DNA from: Achatina immaculata | Lineage: Eukaryota; Mollusca; Gastropoda; Stylommatophora; Achatinidae | Direction of reading: 5' to 3' | DNA: 64,000 nucleotides | NCBI GenBank assembly: GCA_009760885.1 | Contig: CM019696.1 | Span: forward strand, 47,624,017-47,688,016 | In this document: positions 44,335-56,530 of the stretch, piece by piece | How the letters are laid out: each line of letters begins with the position of its first letter | How positions within the stretch are numbered: the first letter of the stretch is position 1 | Notes under the pieces: model-generated | What the model was told of the DNA's origin: nothing | Seen by the model: only the letters and a program-made list of their open reading frames with translations | Database searches by the model: none | Program-made: the position numbers and the translations under genes

Positions 44335-44725
44335 TGTATACTTATACACTAATTATTGTGCATCACATGCTGTGTCAGTGCTTACTTAGGTAGTGTCACT
44401 GGTTTGTGTCAATGCTTACTTAGGTAGTGTCACCGGTTTGTGTCAATGCTTACTTAGGTAGTGTCACTGGTCTGTGTCAGTGCTTACTTAGGCAGTGTCA
44501 CCGGTTTATGTCAATGCTTACTTAGGAAATGTCACTTTTTTGCATCAATCTTACTTTGATGGTGTCACTGCTTACTTTGGTAGCGTTACCAGTTTGTGTC
44601 AATGCTTACTTAAGTAGTGTCACTGCTTACTTTGGTAGTGTTACCAGTTTGTGCCAATGCTTACTTAAGTAGTGTCACTGCTTACTTTGGGAGTGTTACC
44701 AGTTTGTGTCAATGCTTAATTTGGT
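44335..44725. repeat. Minisatellite, ~34-bp unit, right part
   Basis: About 11 units of 'gtttgtgtcaatgcttactt' plus 'aggtagtgtcactg', with a later subset of ~46 bp ('agtgtcactgcttactttgg' inserted). Confidence 0.9.
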
Positions 44726-44935
44726 AGTGCGAATGAAGTTAATTTTGATTTACGTAGTCTGAATGAAAAGTTAATTTTGATTTAGCCAGTGTGAATGAAA
44801 AGTTAATTTTGATTTAGCCAGTGTGAATGAAGAGTTAACTGTGATTTAGCCAGTATGAACGAAAAGTTAACTTTGAATTAGGCAGTATGAATGAAATGTT
44901 AACTTTGAATCGGATAATATGAAGGAATGTTAATT
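44726..44935. repeat. Minisatellite, ~32-bp unit, ~6 copies
   Basis: Units 'gtgtgaatgaaaagttaatt' plus 'ttgatttagcca', diverging to the right. Confidence 0.88.
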
Positions 44936-45049
44936 TTGCACTCTGCTTTTGAAAGAAACAAAAGATATTTTTCTGCTCCAACAGTCTTCTGCTTATCTCC
45001 AACCTCTACCCTGATTTATGTACAAGTCGCAAATTTTCTGTTATGCTTT

Positions 45050-45335
45050 GTTAAAGCAGAGAATACGTACCAGGACTTTATAATAATTTTGTTAAAGTAG
45101 AGAATATCTACAAGGCTTTTTATTATATTTTGTTGAAGTGGAGAATTTTTGCTAAGGAATTCTATTACACTCTGATAAAGTGGAGAATTTTTTCTAAGGA
45201 ATTCTATTACACTTTGATAAAGCGGAGAATTTTTGAATATTATACCTTGTTAAACCACAGAATATATTCTATTATAAGCTGCTAAACCAGAAAATATCTA
45301 CTGTATCTAATGTTATACTCTGTTAAAAAAAAGTA
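45050..45335. repeat. Degenerate tandem repeat, ~45-50 bp
   Basis: Five or six diverged units around 'gttaaag(c/t)(a/g)gagaat' and 'ctattacactttgataaag'. Confidence 0.7.
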
Positions 45336-45526
45336 ATGTGATGTTGCATTGTGGGCATTAGCAACAGAGAACAGATAGATTCTGCTTTCAACAATTTTAC
45401 CGAGATTGTGAGATTAGAAGAAAAACAAAGAGTGGCCAAGCTTGCCAGTGAGGTCTATAAATAAGTTGGACTAGTCTAATGCTTTAGTGTAAGTAGGGAG
45501 AGCAGGTTTTAGGCTTGGTCTATTAC

Positions 45527-48500
45527 CTATCCAGGGCAAACTGGCGTAGGTCTTCATAGCTGACACTGGAAGCAGCACTGTAGCTGGCAAACATTAACGG
45601 GGAAACTTCTGAACTGCTCGGGTAATCCAAGGTTGGTGAAACATCTGGGCTGCCAGTCCTTTTGTTGTGTGCGCCCAATTGTGCTGCAGCTGCAGTATAT
45701 GATGAAGGTGGCATGCTGAAGCTGTTGTTCGTGGTACCTGAACTGGGGAACTGAAATATGTGAGATGCTACGCTCTGCTGCGATGTATCAGACTTTGCTG
45801 GCATCAAACTCTGGTTTGAGATGCTTGCTTTTGCTGAAGTTCGGCTACCAAATGAGCTCGCTGCGTTAGCCACACAATTTTCCTGCAATACACGTGAGCC
45901 AGGTTTTGGGGACAATGTGGCAGAATGAGGGGACAGTGTGGTAGAATGAGGGGACAGCAATGAGACCGGTTCAGACGTGTGTGTCAAATGTACGTGGGGA
46001 GATAAATGCTGTGAGGGGTGGTTCTGTGCTTTTTTGTGTGAGGACGGGCTCTGGCTCCCGACATTTCGTCGAGTGTGAGGGGAAAGAACTGTGTCTAACT
46101 GGGAAGAAGGGAGTGATGATGAAGTTCTTGGTGAATGGTTTACTGAAACAGGCGATGAAATCTGATATGGAGAAATATCATTCGGAGGCCGCAGTGCTGT
46201 GACCGTGCTGTACACAGAAGATGATCGTAACAAATCATTTGGGTGTGGGATTGCAACAGGACGGAATGGGCTCTGAGAGTATGGATGAGGATATGATGGG
46301 GCTTCACCAAAGAATGCATCATCATCATCATCAATATCTTGTGAATTATGGGGGAACTGGAAAACATTTTGCGTGGATGAGTACGATGGTGATGTGAGAT
46401 GACCGCGGGAAGAAGGAGAGTTTGTGCTGGCTGATCTCCCTCTATAACCCACTGGGATGGAAAATGAGGATTCAGCTGTGAGAGAGTGTGAACCGCTATG
46501 GTGACTGTTTGGATTGTGTGACAGGCTGCGGGATACTTTAGGTCTTGGCTGCTCAAGCCCTAGTTTTTCTCGGTAAGATGGGGTGGGAGGCGCTGGGGGG
46601 AGGTCAGCTGGTGGACTCTGGTTATCAGAAAAATCTGGGTACAGATTGTGTACGCGGACGTGAGGGACACGAGTGTCATGGCTTAAACTCCTGTCAAATG
46701 TTCTTATCCTGCCAGGACTGGAACAATTCTCGGAGGTGCTGGATGAGACGTGATGTCTGTGATGGAAAGACAAAGATAGGGGAGACGGAGATGTGAATGT
46801 TGAAGACCACGAGTGCTTGTTATCAGAAAGAGATGACAGAGACACGTGAGTAGGTTCATCAAATGTCATATCGGCGGATGAAGGGAGGTTGACGGACAGT
46901 GGAAATGGGAGATGAGGTGTGTGAGGATCCAGCAACATGTGAGTAGGTTCAGAATCAGCAACATCGGAAGTGACAGACTGCTTAACGGAGAGGTCATATG
47001 CTGGAGGCAAGTCTACAGAACTGGAATGATGGTGGAGGTAACGGTTAGTACAGGATGAATCCAAGGACCGTGACATCAGGCAGCTGTGCTGTACTGGAGG
47101 ACGTCTGTTTGATAGATTGTAGATTGGTGACTTAGGTGAATGGATTATGGATGACTGGTGTGGTGCATGGGAACTTGGCACCTGCCAAGAAGATGTAACT
47201 TCAGAGGGAAGATGCTGACAAGGAGTCAAAGATGTGTTGGAAATAGGTGAAATATTAACATGTGCTTTCACATGTGCTATTTGTTTAGGTGCAGATGTTG
47301 TCAGGTTTCCTAGCTGTGGGGATGTTGATGACTGCTTCTGATGTTGAGGAGTGAGATTTATCTGTAAAGGAAACTTTCGCTCTCGTGGCCGCGCATTGAG
47401 AGGGGTCCTACCAGAGTGGGGCTCCCTAGGGGGCAGTTCTGGAGCTTCAGTTTCCTTGCTCTCATTAACGCTGCAGCTACGTCTCAAACTACTTGGTGGC
47501 AGGGACAGATGTGTATCATCCTTCTCCGAGTTTTCATTCAGGGACTGACTACGCCTTGGGGGCAACCTAGGAGGAGTAAGGTTATCTCCTTCAGATCTTT
47601 GTGCATTTCCAGAGATTTCCAAGCTGCCATCAGCACGGGCTGATGTTTCCCTGGAGAGCCTGTCTGAGTTGACATAATGAGCAGGCAGAGAACTCTGAAG
47701 ATCTGGCAGCTGGAACGCTGAAAGATCTGAAGGTGGATTATCTTTTGAGTCTGTTGCAGCCTGATCATCTTTTGCCACAGTTGTGCTGTCTTCCTGAACT
47801 TGTGTGAGTGAATTCGAGGGTTTTCCCAACTCATTTGTTCGTTCAGTGACAGAAACACAATCTTCTGGTCCACATTCGCTGGCTGATGTCTGCTCAACAG
47901 TTGCAGCTCGTTTGTCATCTGTTGATTCTCTGCCTTCAGCAACAGAATGATCAAAACCTGAAGAAACTGCCATTTTGGTTTCCGTTTTCTGCTCACCAGA
48001 GGCACTCCTGGAAAGATCTCTACAGAAATTAAGCCGAGGCACTCGAAGGGCCAAAGCCCCTCGGTTGCCATGGATACCCGTACCTGCTGAACCTCTTCCT
48101 GTTGTGCGTATTGGGATAGCCCCGCCTCGTAGCATGCGTAGGGGGTTTGTATCAACTTCATCGCTGCTGCCTTCACCTCCTGCACCATCCTCTGCATCCA
48201 AGCCGGTGCTTCGACCTGGAATACCTTGAGGTTCACGGACAGAAGTTCTGGGTCTTGATGCAGTCACAGTGCTGGCGACATCGCCCTCACCAGATAGAGC
48301 TCTCTGATGATCCATGTGACGATTTAGTCTACGCTCTCGCAGTCTGCTCATGATCTCTTGTGGTGAAGGAGAACTTAGGTCTTCCTCAAACAGGGATGAT
48401 GTCTGCTTCTTATTGAATGAATCCTTGCGGTCAACAGACAAACTTGTCCTAAAGTCTGTGTCCTTGCTAGGTCTGCTGCTGTCTGAAGAGCACCCGCTAT

Positions 48501-49566
48501 GTTCCCAATCTGCGTGCTCAGTATCTGCAGTTTCTGATACATTATCTGAGTGGTCCAAGGAAGACCGCTGAGATGATCGAGTAGATGATCGATCAAATGA
48601 TGCAGATGCTTTCTCTGGGGCATCATCTTGTATATTTCCAGAATCATCAACTCTAATAATTTCAATTGTCTTTTTCAATTCCTCTCGTTCTTTTGACGCT
48701 GGTACTAGGAAATGACTTTCAATTCGTTTCTCACTTTTAGGTGGGATATCAGGTGACACAGGAGCTGTATGTCGTATTGTTGGCTCCACCCTCTGAATTT
48801 CTGGACGAGGCCGAGGAACAGGAAGCTCTGACTTCTTTGTACTGTCTGCTTTGACTGGTCTTGGGGCTGGGACAGGGGTGGGACTTGAGGCCAGCTTTGG
48901 TTGGGACACGCCCACAGGTTTACTTGGTGGTTGGGGTGGCGAGACAAGAGGACGAGCAGACATGACTGGAGGACTTAGAGAACAGATAACCGTTGGACAG
49001 GGAGAAGGCAGGACTGGGACAGCTGACGAAAATTTTGCAGGACTTGAGCTATTCCTCGAGTCCCTGATCAGATCTGGCTCAGACCATTCGCTGGGCTCAA
49101 AGTCCTGGGGACTTCTTGATGATGACCGACTAGTTGACCTCCTCAAGTCTGAAATGTCTTTGTGGCTTAGATCCCGAGCTACTGGGTGCTGCTGGGAACT
49201 TGAGGAAGACTTATCCTTAAAAGAGCCTTTGACCACAAGCATGTTGTATGCCTGCTGGGCTTCGGGTGTCACCTCATCGTCCAAGTTTCCCTTATGTCCC
49301 AATTCCTCAGAGAATGTTCTTTTATGATCGCTTTTAGGACTTCCTGAGCGCTTTATAGAATTCTTCAGCCTGGATATAATTCCTGCATCCTCCTCAAAGA
49401 AAGAGGACTTTTCCAGCTGTGAAGGACTTACAGGTGGGCTTTGGGTGTTCCCTCCTATCAGATGAGATGTCAGTTCCCTAGCTCTGGCCATGGCTGTGTC
49501 AACCATTCTCTCTTCAGAAGCAGACATGGGTTTAACCTTTGCTTGTTTCTTCTCTTTAGGCGGATC
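45527..49566 (-). CDS. TNK2: ACK/TNK2-like kinase, 4,040-base giant exon (disordered Ser/Pro-rich tail with PPAY)
   Basis: One uninterrupted exon, acceptor 'tggcttttcag', donor GGATAG|gtaata, giving 1,346 codons plus two bases. Residues 1-40 (DPPKEKKQAKVKPMSASEER) begin a long Ser/Pro/Arg-rich, low-hydrophobicity region that is probably disordered. Proline motifs include PVPAPRPVK, PVPRPRPE, LPPRRSQSL and a PPAY (exon residues 854-857, in VDLPPAYDLSV). Mammalian ACK1 carries a PPxY that binds the WW domains of Nedd4-type E3 ligases and WWOX. The segment is much longer than its mammalian counterpart, since the whole human protein is about 1,040 residues. It ends SYEDLRQFALDR just before the splice. 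Candidate clathrin- or Grb2-binding sites were not assigned. Confidence 0.93.
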
Positions 49567-49627
49567 CTGAAAAGCCAACAAACACACTCTTAATCAACAT
49601 TCTATAGAATTCCCTTATTCCTTTTTT

Positions 49628-49895
49628 GTGGTTTTTAACTTTTAACCTGCTGCTAGCTATATAAAAGTCTTTTCTGTGGCTTTTAACTCTTATCCTGGAG
49701 CTAGCCAAACAAAAGATCTTTTTTTTGTGTGTGTGTGTGGCTTTTAACTCTTATCCTGCAGCTAGTCAAACAAAAGAAAGACCTTTTCATGGCTTTTAAC
49801 TCTTATCCTGCCACTAATTATATAAAAGTCCCTTTTTGTGACTTTTAACTCTTATCCTGCCATTAGTTATATAAAAGCTTTTTTTTTAAAACCAA
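49628..49895. repeat. Degenerate minisatellite, ~55-60 bp
   Basis: Units of 'ggcttttaactcttatcctg' plus 'cagctagtcaaacaaaag' or 'ctatataaaag', next to the acceptor of the giant exon. Confidence 0.85.
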
Positions 49896-50239
49896 CAATC
49901 AGACAGCTTTTATTCTGCAGTTGGGAGATGGGTACCTCTTCACTGATGTGAATGTTAACAATAGGAATTTGCCTGTAAAACATGGGCACAGTGTTGTTTA
50001 TTAATCACAAAAATGTTTTCATGTGTCAAGGTTGTTGCTCAGTCGCATCTGATTTTAAAAAAGTTGTCCTTTCTTAGACAGTCACAAACATTTACTGACT
50101 ATTTAACAACAGATTCTGTTCATGTAAAATGCTTCTTCAAAGAAATCTGCAGTATAAAATGCATCAGATAAACTGACAATACAGTTAGCGAACAACAACC
50201 AGCCAGAATCTGATCCAAAATTATTTAAGTGTTATCAAA

Positions 50240-50600
50240 GGTAGACCACGTCAGGTACTTGATGAGACAAGGAGACCAAGATACTTCAGGAACTTGATGA
50301 GACAAGGAGACCAACATACGTCAGGTACTTGATGAGACAAGGAGACCAACATATGTCAGGTACCTGATGAGACAAGGAGACCAACATATGTCAGGTACTT
50401 GATGAGACAAGGAGACTAACATATGTCAGGTACTTGATGAGACAAGGAGACCAAGATACTTCAGGTACTTGATGAGACAAGGAGACCAAGATACTTCAGG
50501 TACTTGATGAGACAAGGAGACCAACATACTTCAGGTACCTGATGAGACAAAGAGACCAAGATACTTCAGGTACCTGATGAGACAAAGAGACCAACACATG
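50240..50600. repeat. Minisatellite, ~35-bp unit, ~10 copies
   Basis: Units of 'caggtacttgatgagacaag' plus 'gagaccaacatacgt', variants 'gatacttc' and 'catatgt'. Confidence 0.94.
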
Positions 50601-50785
50601 CTGGTAAGAAAGCAGGAACTGATATTGCCTCTGCTGTAAGGAGTTCATTGAAAAGCAACGCTTGGTGGGCTCTCAACAGTTCTACACCTTTCTCATGACA
50701 CCAGCATTTCAGTGGGGAAAAAACTGAGAATATTGTGAGCTTAATTTTTCTATAAAACGTCCAAGAACACATTCCCTTTTCCTGG

Positions 50786-51115
50786 TTATAACCAGGGATG
50801 AACACACTGCCTGACTCTGCAATCACTGACTTGTAGCAGACATGCTGACAACAAGGTTGGCAAACCGCAGCTAACTGAGACCCTGTACCCCGACTCTGTT
50901 GGTACCCCAAGTATTAGACTCAGCCTGGCTAGCATGGCAGGGACTGCTGTGGTGATGGAGTTTCCTAAAGAAGCATTGTACACTCCCACCTTTAAGCCCC
51001 ACTCACGGACTGAAAATATAGCCACCATAAGCTGATACATTGCCATGCCCCAACATCCTCACCGTTCTGATTGCAAAAAAAAAAAACCACCAGCTTGCAA
51101 TTTCAGGGAGATTTA
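50786..51115 (+). repeat. Dispersed repeat, family A, copy 4
   Basis: Carries 'acaaggttggcaaaccgcag', 'gagaccctgtaccccgactc', 'ctcagcctggctagcatggc', 'ctgtggtgatggagtttcct', 'gccatgccccaacatcctca' and an end near 'tttcagggagat'. It lies beside the kinase exon at 51186. Confidence 0.75.
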
Positions 51116-51185
51116 AGATAACTAGGATGCTGAAAATAAAATAATATGAAAAAAATAACAAAACAATATGGCTCTCATCATTTAC

Positions 51186-51425
51186 CACAGGTGGTGGCTG
51201 TGCTGGCAGCGGCGGAGCAGCTGAAGAAGATGAGGATGCTCGTGGTTCTCGAGGAGCAGGAACTGGAGGCTCTGGTCTGGTGGAGGCCGCTCTAAGACTT
51301 GACTCTGCTGCTCTGCTCTGACTGGCTGGGGGCGCAGTGTCTGCACTAAAACCAACCTGCTTCTCCTTCTCATCCAGAGCTTTCAGAACCTCATCCATGA
51401 ACGATGGTCCAAAATCAAAAGAATT
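51186..51425 (-). CDS. TNK2: ACK/TNK2-like kinase exon (proline-rich linker)
   Basis: Exactly 80 codons, phase 0-0; acceptor 'taatgttgacag', donor CCTGTG|gtaaat. Starts NSFDFGPSFMDEVLKALDEK, then Ala/Ser/Arg-rich and proline-rich sequence (EPPVPAPREPRASSSSSAAP, PPLPAQPPPV). 'FDFGPSFMDEVL' is shared with the region after the CRIB domain in animal ACKs ('FGPSL.DEVM'). It joins in frame to the giant exon (...QPPPV|DPPKEKK). Proline motifs may bind SH3 or WW domains. Confidence 0.9.
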
Positions 51426-52030
51426 CTGTCAACATTACAGATAAATAAATCATTAAAAATGTTCAGATAAATAAATCATTAAAAATGTTCAGATCTCTCT
51501 TACAAGTCACTGAGAGCAGCAATATTTAACATCTTTGTGACTGATTATAGGACAGTGGATAGGTTGTATGACAAAAACGTTATTAGAGAACAGGCAGGAT
51601 GCATGACAAAAATATTATTAGAGAATAGACCCAGCACCAGGATGAGGTTCACAAAATAATTTCCTAGATCTGGTGGCAGTCCAAGACCTTTCTTATCCAT
51701 ACTCTGACAAGTGGTCACACCTGTTTGCATAAACCTACAGTACACTGGATGCTCCTGGAGTATATATAATCAGGGGTCTGTACTCTGCCCCCACACTGAG
51801 CATACATTTATGTGTGATATCTTTAAAAATAATGACAAACAGTCACCTCTTTACCTCTGTTGCAGATATAAGTGGATTAAACAGGGCAACAACAAAAAAA
51901 AAAAAAGAAAAAAATGGCAAAAAACTTGTAAAACTTCAAATCTAAACTGTCAAAACTTCACTACCCTTCTATAGAAAAATGTCCACAGTATCTTCTTAAA
52001 GTTTTGATGTCCCAGCATGCATAAACTCAC

Positions 52031-52157
52031 CCCCAGGTCAGGAATCTTGAAGTCAGAGAACAGAGAATCATCCTCAATATCCAGATAGTTAGGACTAGCT
52101 CTACCATCTTCTTCCAACTGATATGTGGACTGACTGTTGAGCGACTCTTGGCTTATC
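52031..52157 (-). CDS. TNK2: ACK/TNK2-like kinase exon
   Basis: 127 bases; acceptor 'tttgaaatcag', donor CTGGGG|gtgagt. It completes a Trp codon (TG|G), then ISQESLNSQSTYQLEEDGRA and SPNYLDIEDDSLFSDFKIPD, LG. It is acidic with tyrosines in possible phospho-sites (NYLDIEDD). Phases match both neighbours. It belongs to the linker after the CRIB. Confidence 0.88.
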
Positions 52158-52269
52158 CTGATTTCAAAGTAACATTTATCTTAAATGTGTGAACTCTACA
52201 TAAAATTCACATATAAAAATTCATCTCAGGAATGTGAATTCTGTATTAAAAAAAACAAAAAGCAACTAT

Positions 52270-52462
52270 GGAAGAGCTTAGGGATGTGGTGGTAGTGTCC
52301 AAATTTTCCTTGACCTGACAACAGACTAGAGTGTGATGTAGTCAGGACCATACCTGGCACACTTCAACCACAGGAGTGGTACTCATTCCTACAGCTGGAA
52401 GATTGGGGGAATCTCTTGATTTCTGTATGACAGACTAACTACTACACCACTCAGGCACCAAT
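52270..52462 (-). repeat. tRNA-derived SINE, family B, diverged minus copy
   Basis: Reverse strand: 'ggtgcctgagtggtgtagta', 'gctgtaggaatgagtaccac' and 'gtcaggtcaaggaaaatttg', ending 'accacatccctaagctcttc'. Same family as 5941-6200 with more changes. It sits ~110 bp upstream of the 52031-52157 exon's acceptor. Confidence 0.75.
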
Positions 52463-52626
52463 TCTGTATAAAGCTTGTGTTCAAAACCTTGAAATGAGTG
52501 ATAAGGACATTGAACATACACAATGTTTGCACATGGTTACCAGTACTTCTGTACTTTACATTTTCATGGAAAGTTAGAATGTCAAAATATAATAAAAGAA
52601 ATGTAATCTCTCTCTCTCTCTCTGAA

Positions 52627-52913
52627 CCTTAAGTGCCCAGGGCACATGGGGCTTCCGCAAGGGTTTTCTACAAATGCCTGTCCTTTGCCTTTTTTTCTGC
52701 TCTTGCCCAGGTGAGCCCTCTATTGCTCAACATCCTTTCTGTTGTTCTTCTCCACGTCTCTTTTGGTCTACCCTTACTTCTGCTCCCCTGTGGTGTCCAT
52801 CTTAGTGCTATTTTTGGTAGTGAGTCATCAGTCATCCGGAGCACATGTCCCAACCATCGCCAGCGTCTTTCCTCAATAATTGCTGTCAGTGGCTTCATCT
52901 GAATTTTCATCAT
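52627..52913 (-). pseudogene. LINE C-terminal remnant (family C)
   Basis: The minus strand encodes MKPLTAIIEERRWRWLGHVL, RMTDDSLPKIALRWTPQGSR, GRPKETWRRTTERMLSNRGL and AEKKAKDRHL. It is the best-preserved copy of family C, next to a (TC)n tract at 52609-52623. Confidence 0.82.
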
Positions 52914-53790
52914 AAAAGAAATGTAATAGTGCTATAAAATGAAAATCTTTCAGCCATTATACATTCTGCCTATACATCGTAGGCTGAACTGGTCTGGTCA
53001 TATCCCTTAAATCAGAGGTTCTATCTGGGGGTATTCACATCCAAATAATGGGGGTATTGGAGTTAATCAACAAACACATTAAAAAAAAAAAATAAATAAA
53101 ATGAATGTTGTACTAAAATTTTCTTTCAGCCAAGCTAGTGATACCTTTTGAGGTCATGCTGGTACATAACTGTCTGGCGAAAAGGATATGGGGACATCCA
53201 TGGGGAGGTTGGAGGGAGTGTCTAATCATGAAAAGAATCCTTGTTTTAAATAACAGAAGGATGCATCCTTAAAAATATTCCTTATGGACATCAAGTATGT
53301 GGTAAAAGAACAGGCTGAAAGATGTGTGGAAGCCAACATGTGTGAGGACACTGCTGCTGATATTGAAGAAGAAATGCATCTACAGTCATCTAAAAAAAGG
53401 ACACAAAGAAATGTGTGCATCAGGCTGCTGGGAGAGATGAATGACTGACTGACTGACTGACTGAATGACTGACTCGCTCACACACAAAAGCAGAAAAGAA
53501 CAGCAGGCAAAAAAAGGAAAGATTGGCCCTGTTTCAAAGATATCTTCTGTCACTGACACAAATCACTACACCAGATACAATACACGATGGAAAACATTTT
53601 AAGTTAAGGGCTAAGCAGTACATGGGATATTTGATCATCTTCATATGGCTACACTTTCAAGTTAAACAATACAGACAGATAAGGATATTTTTTTTCTCCT
53701 TTGAGAATCATCAAAAAAATTCAATTTCTGCAGTGGAAAAGACAGTACATCGCTAGAACCAAGGGCTGCTATTTTCTGGGGGGGAAGATG
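52914..53790. other. Intron DNA, nothing recognised
   Basis: AT-rich intron. A 'ctgactga' short tandem repeat is near 53440-53475. Confidence 0.4.
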
Positions 53791-53794
53791 TTAT

Positions 53795-54045
53795 CTGATC
53801 AGGCAATCAGCGACCCAAAGCTGGCACGCTAGCATCAGGGTTGGCTGACCACGGCTGAAAAAAAGACCCTGCCCCACCTCTCCACAGGTACACCCAGTTA
53901 CAGGCCTAGCCTGGCTAATGGGGCAGGGATAGCCATAGTCCCTCCCCATGGTGGTGGAGTCTGTTAAAGAAGCACTGCACAACCCCTACTGTTTGGATCC
54001 ACTCATGGACTGAACAGAAACAGCCAGCATAAGCGCAGAGAGACT
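53795..54045 (+). repeat. Dispersed repeat, family A, copy 5
   Basis: Blocks 'gcatcagggttggctgacca', 'ccctgccccacctctccaca', 'ggcctagcctggctaatggg' and 'tggtggtggagtctgttaaa', then 'gatccactcatggactgaac'. The shared 3' part is lost. Confidence 0.72.
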
Positions 54046-54440
54046 GAAGAATAAGAAAACCAATGGTTCCCAAAGTGGGCAATACAAACCCCCACCCCCC
54101 ACCCCCCTTGTGGACAGTGGAAAGATCAACAGGTTGGGAAGGGTGGGGGGAGTGGCTACAAAGAAAAAGGGAGTATCAGAACCACTTGAGGGCAGTAGGG
54201 ATGTGGTGGAGGAGGAAAGATGATGGCAGCGTGAAATAGTTTGAGAACAACTGTTCAAAACCATCAGCTTATGGCAGCAGCACTCTTCAGCTGGCATCCC
54301 TACCTCAGATGTAACACAGACATGTCTAATCACCAACACCTTACATCATTATGGCATAACAAACACCACAGCACATAACTTTTAATCTCCAACTTACTTT
54401 CTTGTGTAATTAAATAAGAAGCAGAAACATAAAAACTTAC

Positions 54441-54576
54441 CATGACTGACCATAATCTCTTCTGTCTTTGTCCAAAGAATCTTGAGAACTGCTGGACATG
54501 ATGTGACCATTGTGGTCTGGACTATCATGAGCATGTGGTAGTGACATGATGGAAGAGCCACGACTTGCTCCGCTAC
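54441..54576 (-). CDS. TNK2: ACK/TNK2-like kinase exon
   Basis: 136 bases; acceptor 'tcacttgttgcag', donor TCATG|gtaagt. It encodes (G)SGASRGSSIMSLPHAHDSPD, then HNGHIMSSSSQDSLDKDRRD and YGQS(W). Ser/His-rich linker following the CRIB exon; phases agree on both sides (G|GT and TG|G). Confidence 0.88.
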
Positions 54577-54754
54577 CTGCAACAAGTGAACCTGGACTGT
54601 TTGTCACAATGAAATTCAGCACCAAATGCTATGGGACCAGGATGAAAGCTACAGAGATGTTTGTTTTATGGGCTGGAGAGCCACTGCCAATCAAAATCTT
54701 CTTCTATGTCCCCTCACCTCTTTGTTTATCTCAGAAACATTGTTCTATTCCCCC

Positions 54755-55068
54755 CCCCCTCATCTCTCTGATGATCATCTCAAAAACATTGTTCTATTTC
54801 CCCTATCTCTCTGATGATCTTCTCAAAAACATTGTTCTATTTCCCCTATCTCTCTGATGATCTCAAAAACATTGTTCTATTTCCCCCATCTCTCTGATGA
54901 TCATCTCAAAAACATTGTTCTATTCCCATATCTCTGATGATTATCTCAGAAACATTGTTCTATTCCCCCCCATCTCTCTGATGATCATCTCAAAAATGTT
55001 CTATTCCCACCTCTCTGATGATCATCTCAAAAACATTGTTCAAAAACATTGTTCTATTCCTAAAAAAA
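54755..55068. repeat. Minisatellite, ~37-bp unit, ~8 copies
   Basis: Units 'tctctgatgatcatctcaaa' plus 'aacattgttctattcccc', with several deletions. It lies only ~25 bp from the donor of the CRIB exon at 55093. Confidence 0.9.
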
Positions 55069-55092
55069 AAGGAACCAAATGTTTCCACTCAC

Positions 55093-55254
55093 CTGTGCCC
55101 ACTTTGACCGGCAGCTTGTCATAGTTGTCACCAATGAAGGAAACATCCCCAAACACAGCACCATCGTAGCCAATATGTCCCGTGTGCCGCAGGTCATTCT
55201 GGGGGTGGCTGATCATGTCAGCTCGAATTTTCCTGCCGGATTTTCTGTTGGATT
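55093..55254 (-). CDS. TNK2: ACK/TNK2-like kinase exon: CRIB domain
   Basis: 162 bases; acceptor 'cctctgtcctcag', donor GGCACAG|gtgagt. Encodes (E)SNRKSGRKIRADMISHPQND, then LRHTGHIGYDGAVFGDVSFI, then GDNYDKLPVKVGT(G). ISHPQNDLRHTGHIG is a CRIB (Cdc42/Rac-binding) motif of the form I-S-x-P-x(2-4)-F-x-H-x-x-H-x-G; the aromatic position is Leu here. CRIB distinguishes ACK/TNK2 from TNK1 and binds GTP-loaded Cdc42. It sits after the SH3, as in all ACKs. Confidence 0.92.
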
Positions 55255-55317
55255 CTGAGGACAGAGGTTCATCTTCTTATGAGTGTACTGACATTTATTA
55301 GTGAACCATTTATGAAT

Positions 55318-55748
55318 GTGACAGCTGCTACAATTTCCATATAGGCCCTAAGTATGATAGCTGCTACAACTTCCATCCAAGCACCAAGTATATGATAGCT
55401 ACTACAATTTCCATACAAGCACCAAGTATACGACAGCTGCTACAATTTCCATACAAGCACCAAGTATATGATAGCTGCTACAACTTCCATACGAGCACCA
55501 AGTATAAAGATAGCTGCTACAACTTCCATACAAGCACCAAGTATAAAGACAGCTGCTACAACTTCCATACAAGCACCAAGTATATGATGGCTGCTACAAC
55601 TTACATACAAGCAACAAGTATATGATAACTGCTACAATTTCCATACAAGCAACAAGTATATTATGGCTGCTACAACTTCCATACAAGCACCAAGTATATG
55701 ATAACTGCTACAATTTCCATACAAGAACCAAGTATATGATAGCTGCTA
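55318..55748. repeat. Minisatellite, ~36-bp unit, ~12 copies
   Basis: Units of 'tatgatagctgctacaactt' plus 'ccatacaagcaccaag', with variants 'acgacagc' and 'aaagatagc'. Confidence 0.93.
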
Positions 55749-56274
55749 CACTTGGAATATGGTGCTAGTGCTCATACTTTTGTTGACTTTATGGCACACT
55801 ACAAGATGATAAGGCCCAGTCTTTCCTTCCCCAAGTCCTATTTCTACAGGTGGGTGACTAATGAACTTCAACAACTTGTACTTCAAATAAAATAACTATA
55901 AATCAGTAAGCCATACCCAGCAATGAAACAAATGATGTAAAATTTCATCTTTTGCTTTCATCAGGCAAAACTTAACATGCAAAGAATAAGAACAGAAACT
56001 GTCTGGCACCTGATGAAGGCAGAAACTGAAATATTAATCTACTGTTCTGCTACAGAACAAGCATGTGTTTCATCAGTTACATTAAGTCATTTCCACAGTT
56101 TTACCATTGTGATCATGTGCAAATTTATATATGCAGACAGAAATATACATGCCATGTGGTGCTTATTTATGGTAGACACAAATATTTATGGCCATTGGAA
56201 ATTAGCAATGTACAGGTTTTTTTTCCTCACTGGACACAAAAAAAAGGTAAAATTCCTGTTTACATGCCTTTAAG

Positions 56275-56345
56275 GCATACTGGGGAATATGGTGTTAGGC
56301 CCGTATTTTCATGACCTTCTGCACATGAAAGTGTGATGTTGGACA
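56275..56345 (-). repeat. SINE family D fragment
   Basis: Contains 'gtgttaggcccgtattttca' and 'tgaccttctgcacatgaaag', matching the end of the element at 9828-10076. The tRNA head is missing. Confidence 0.6.
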
Positions 56346-56374
56346 TAACCATACCATTAAAGTTTGTAGATAAA

Positions 56375-56530
56375 TTTAACAGTCTAATGATAAACAAAAT
56401 CTCTAAAGGTTAGTCTGATGATAAACAAAATCTCTAAAGGTTAGTCTGATGATAAACAAAATCTCTAAAAGTTAGTCTGCTGATAAAATCTCTAAAAGTT
56501 AGTCTGATGACAAACAAAATCTCTAAAATG
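56375..56530. repeat. Minisatellite, ~31-bp unit, ~5 copies
   Basis: Units 'gataaacaaaatctctaaag' plus 'gttagtctgat'; one is shortened. Confidence 0.9.

Noticed and set aside
47538..48236. Long frames in other phases and on the plus strand within the giant kinase exon (also 46140-46556, 48851-49327)
   Set aside because: Shadow frames caused by the GC content and length of a real exon; no independent start or domain.
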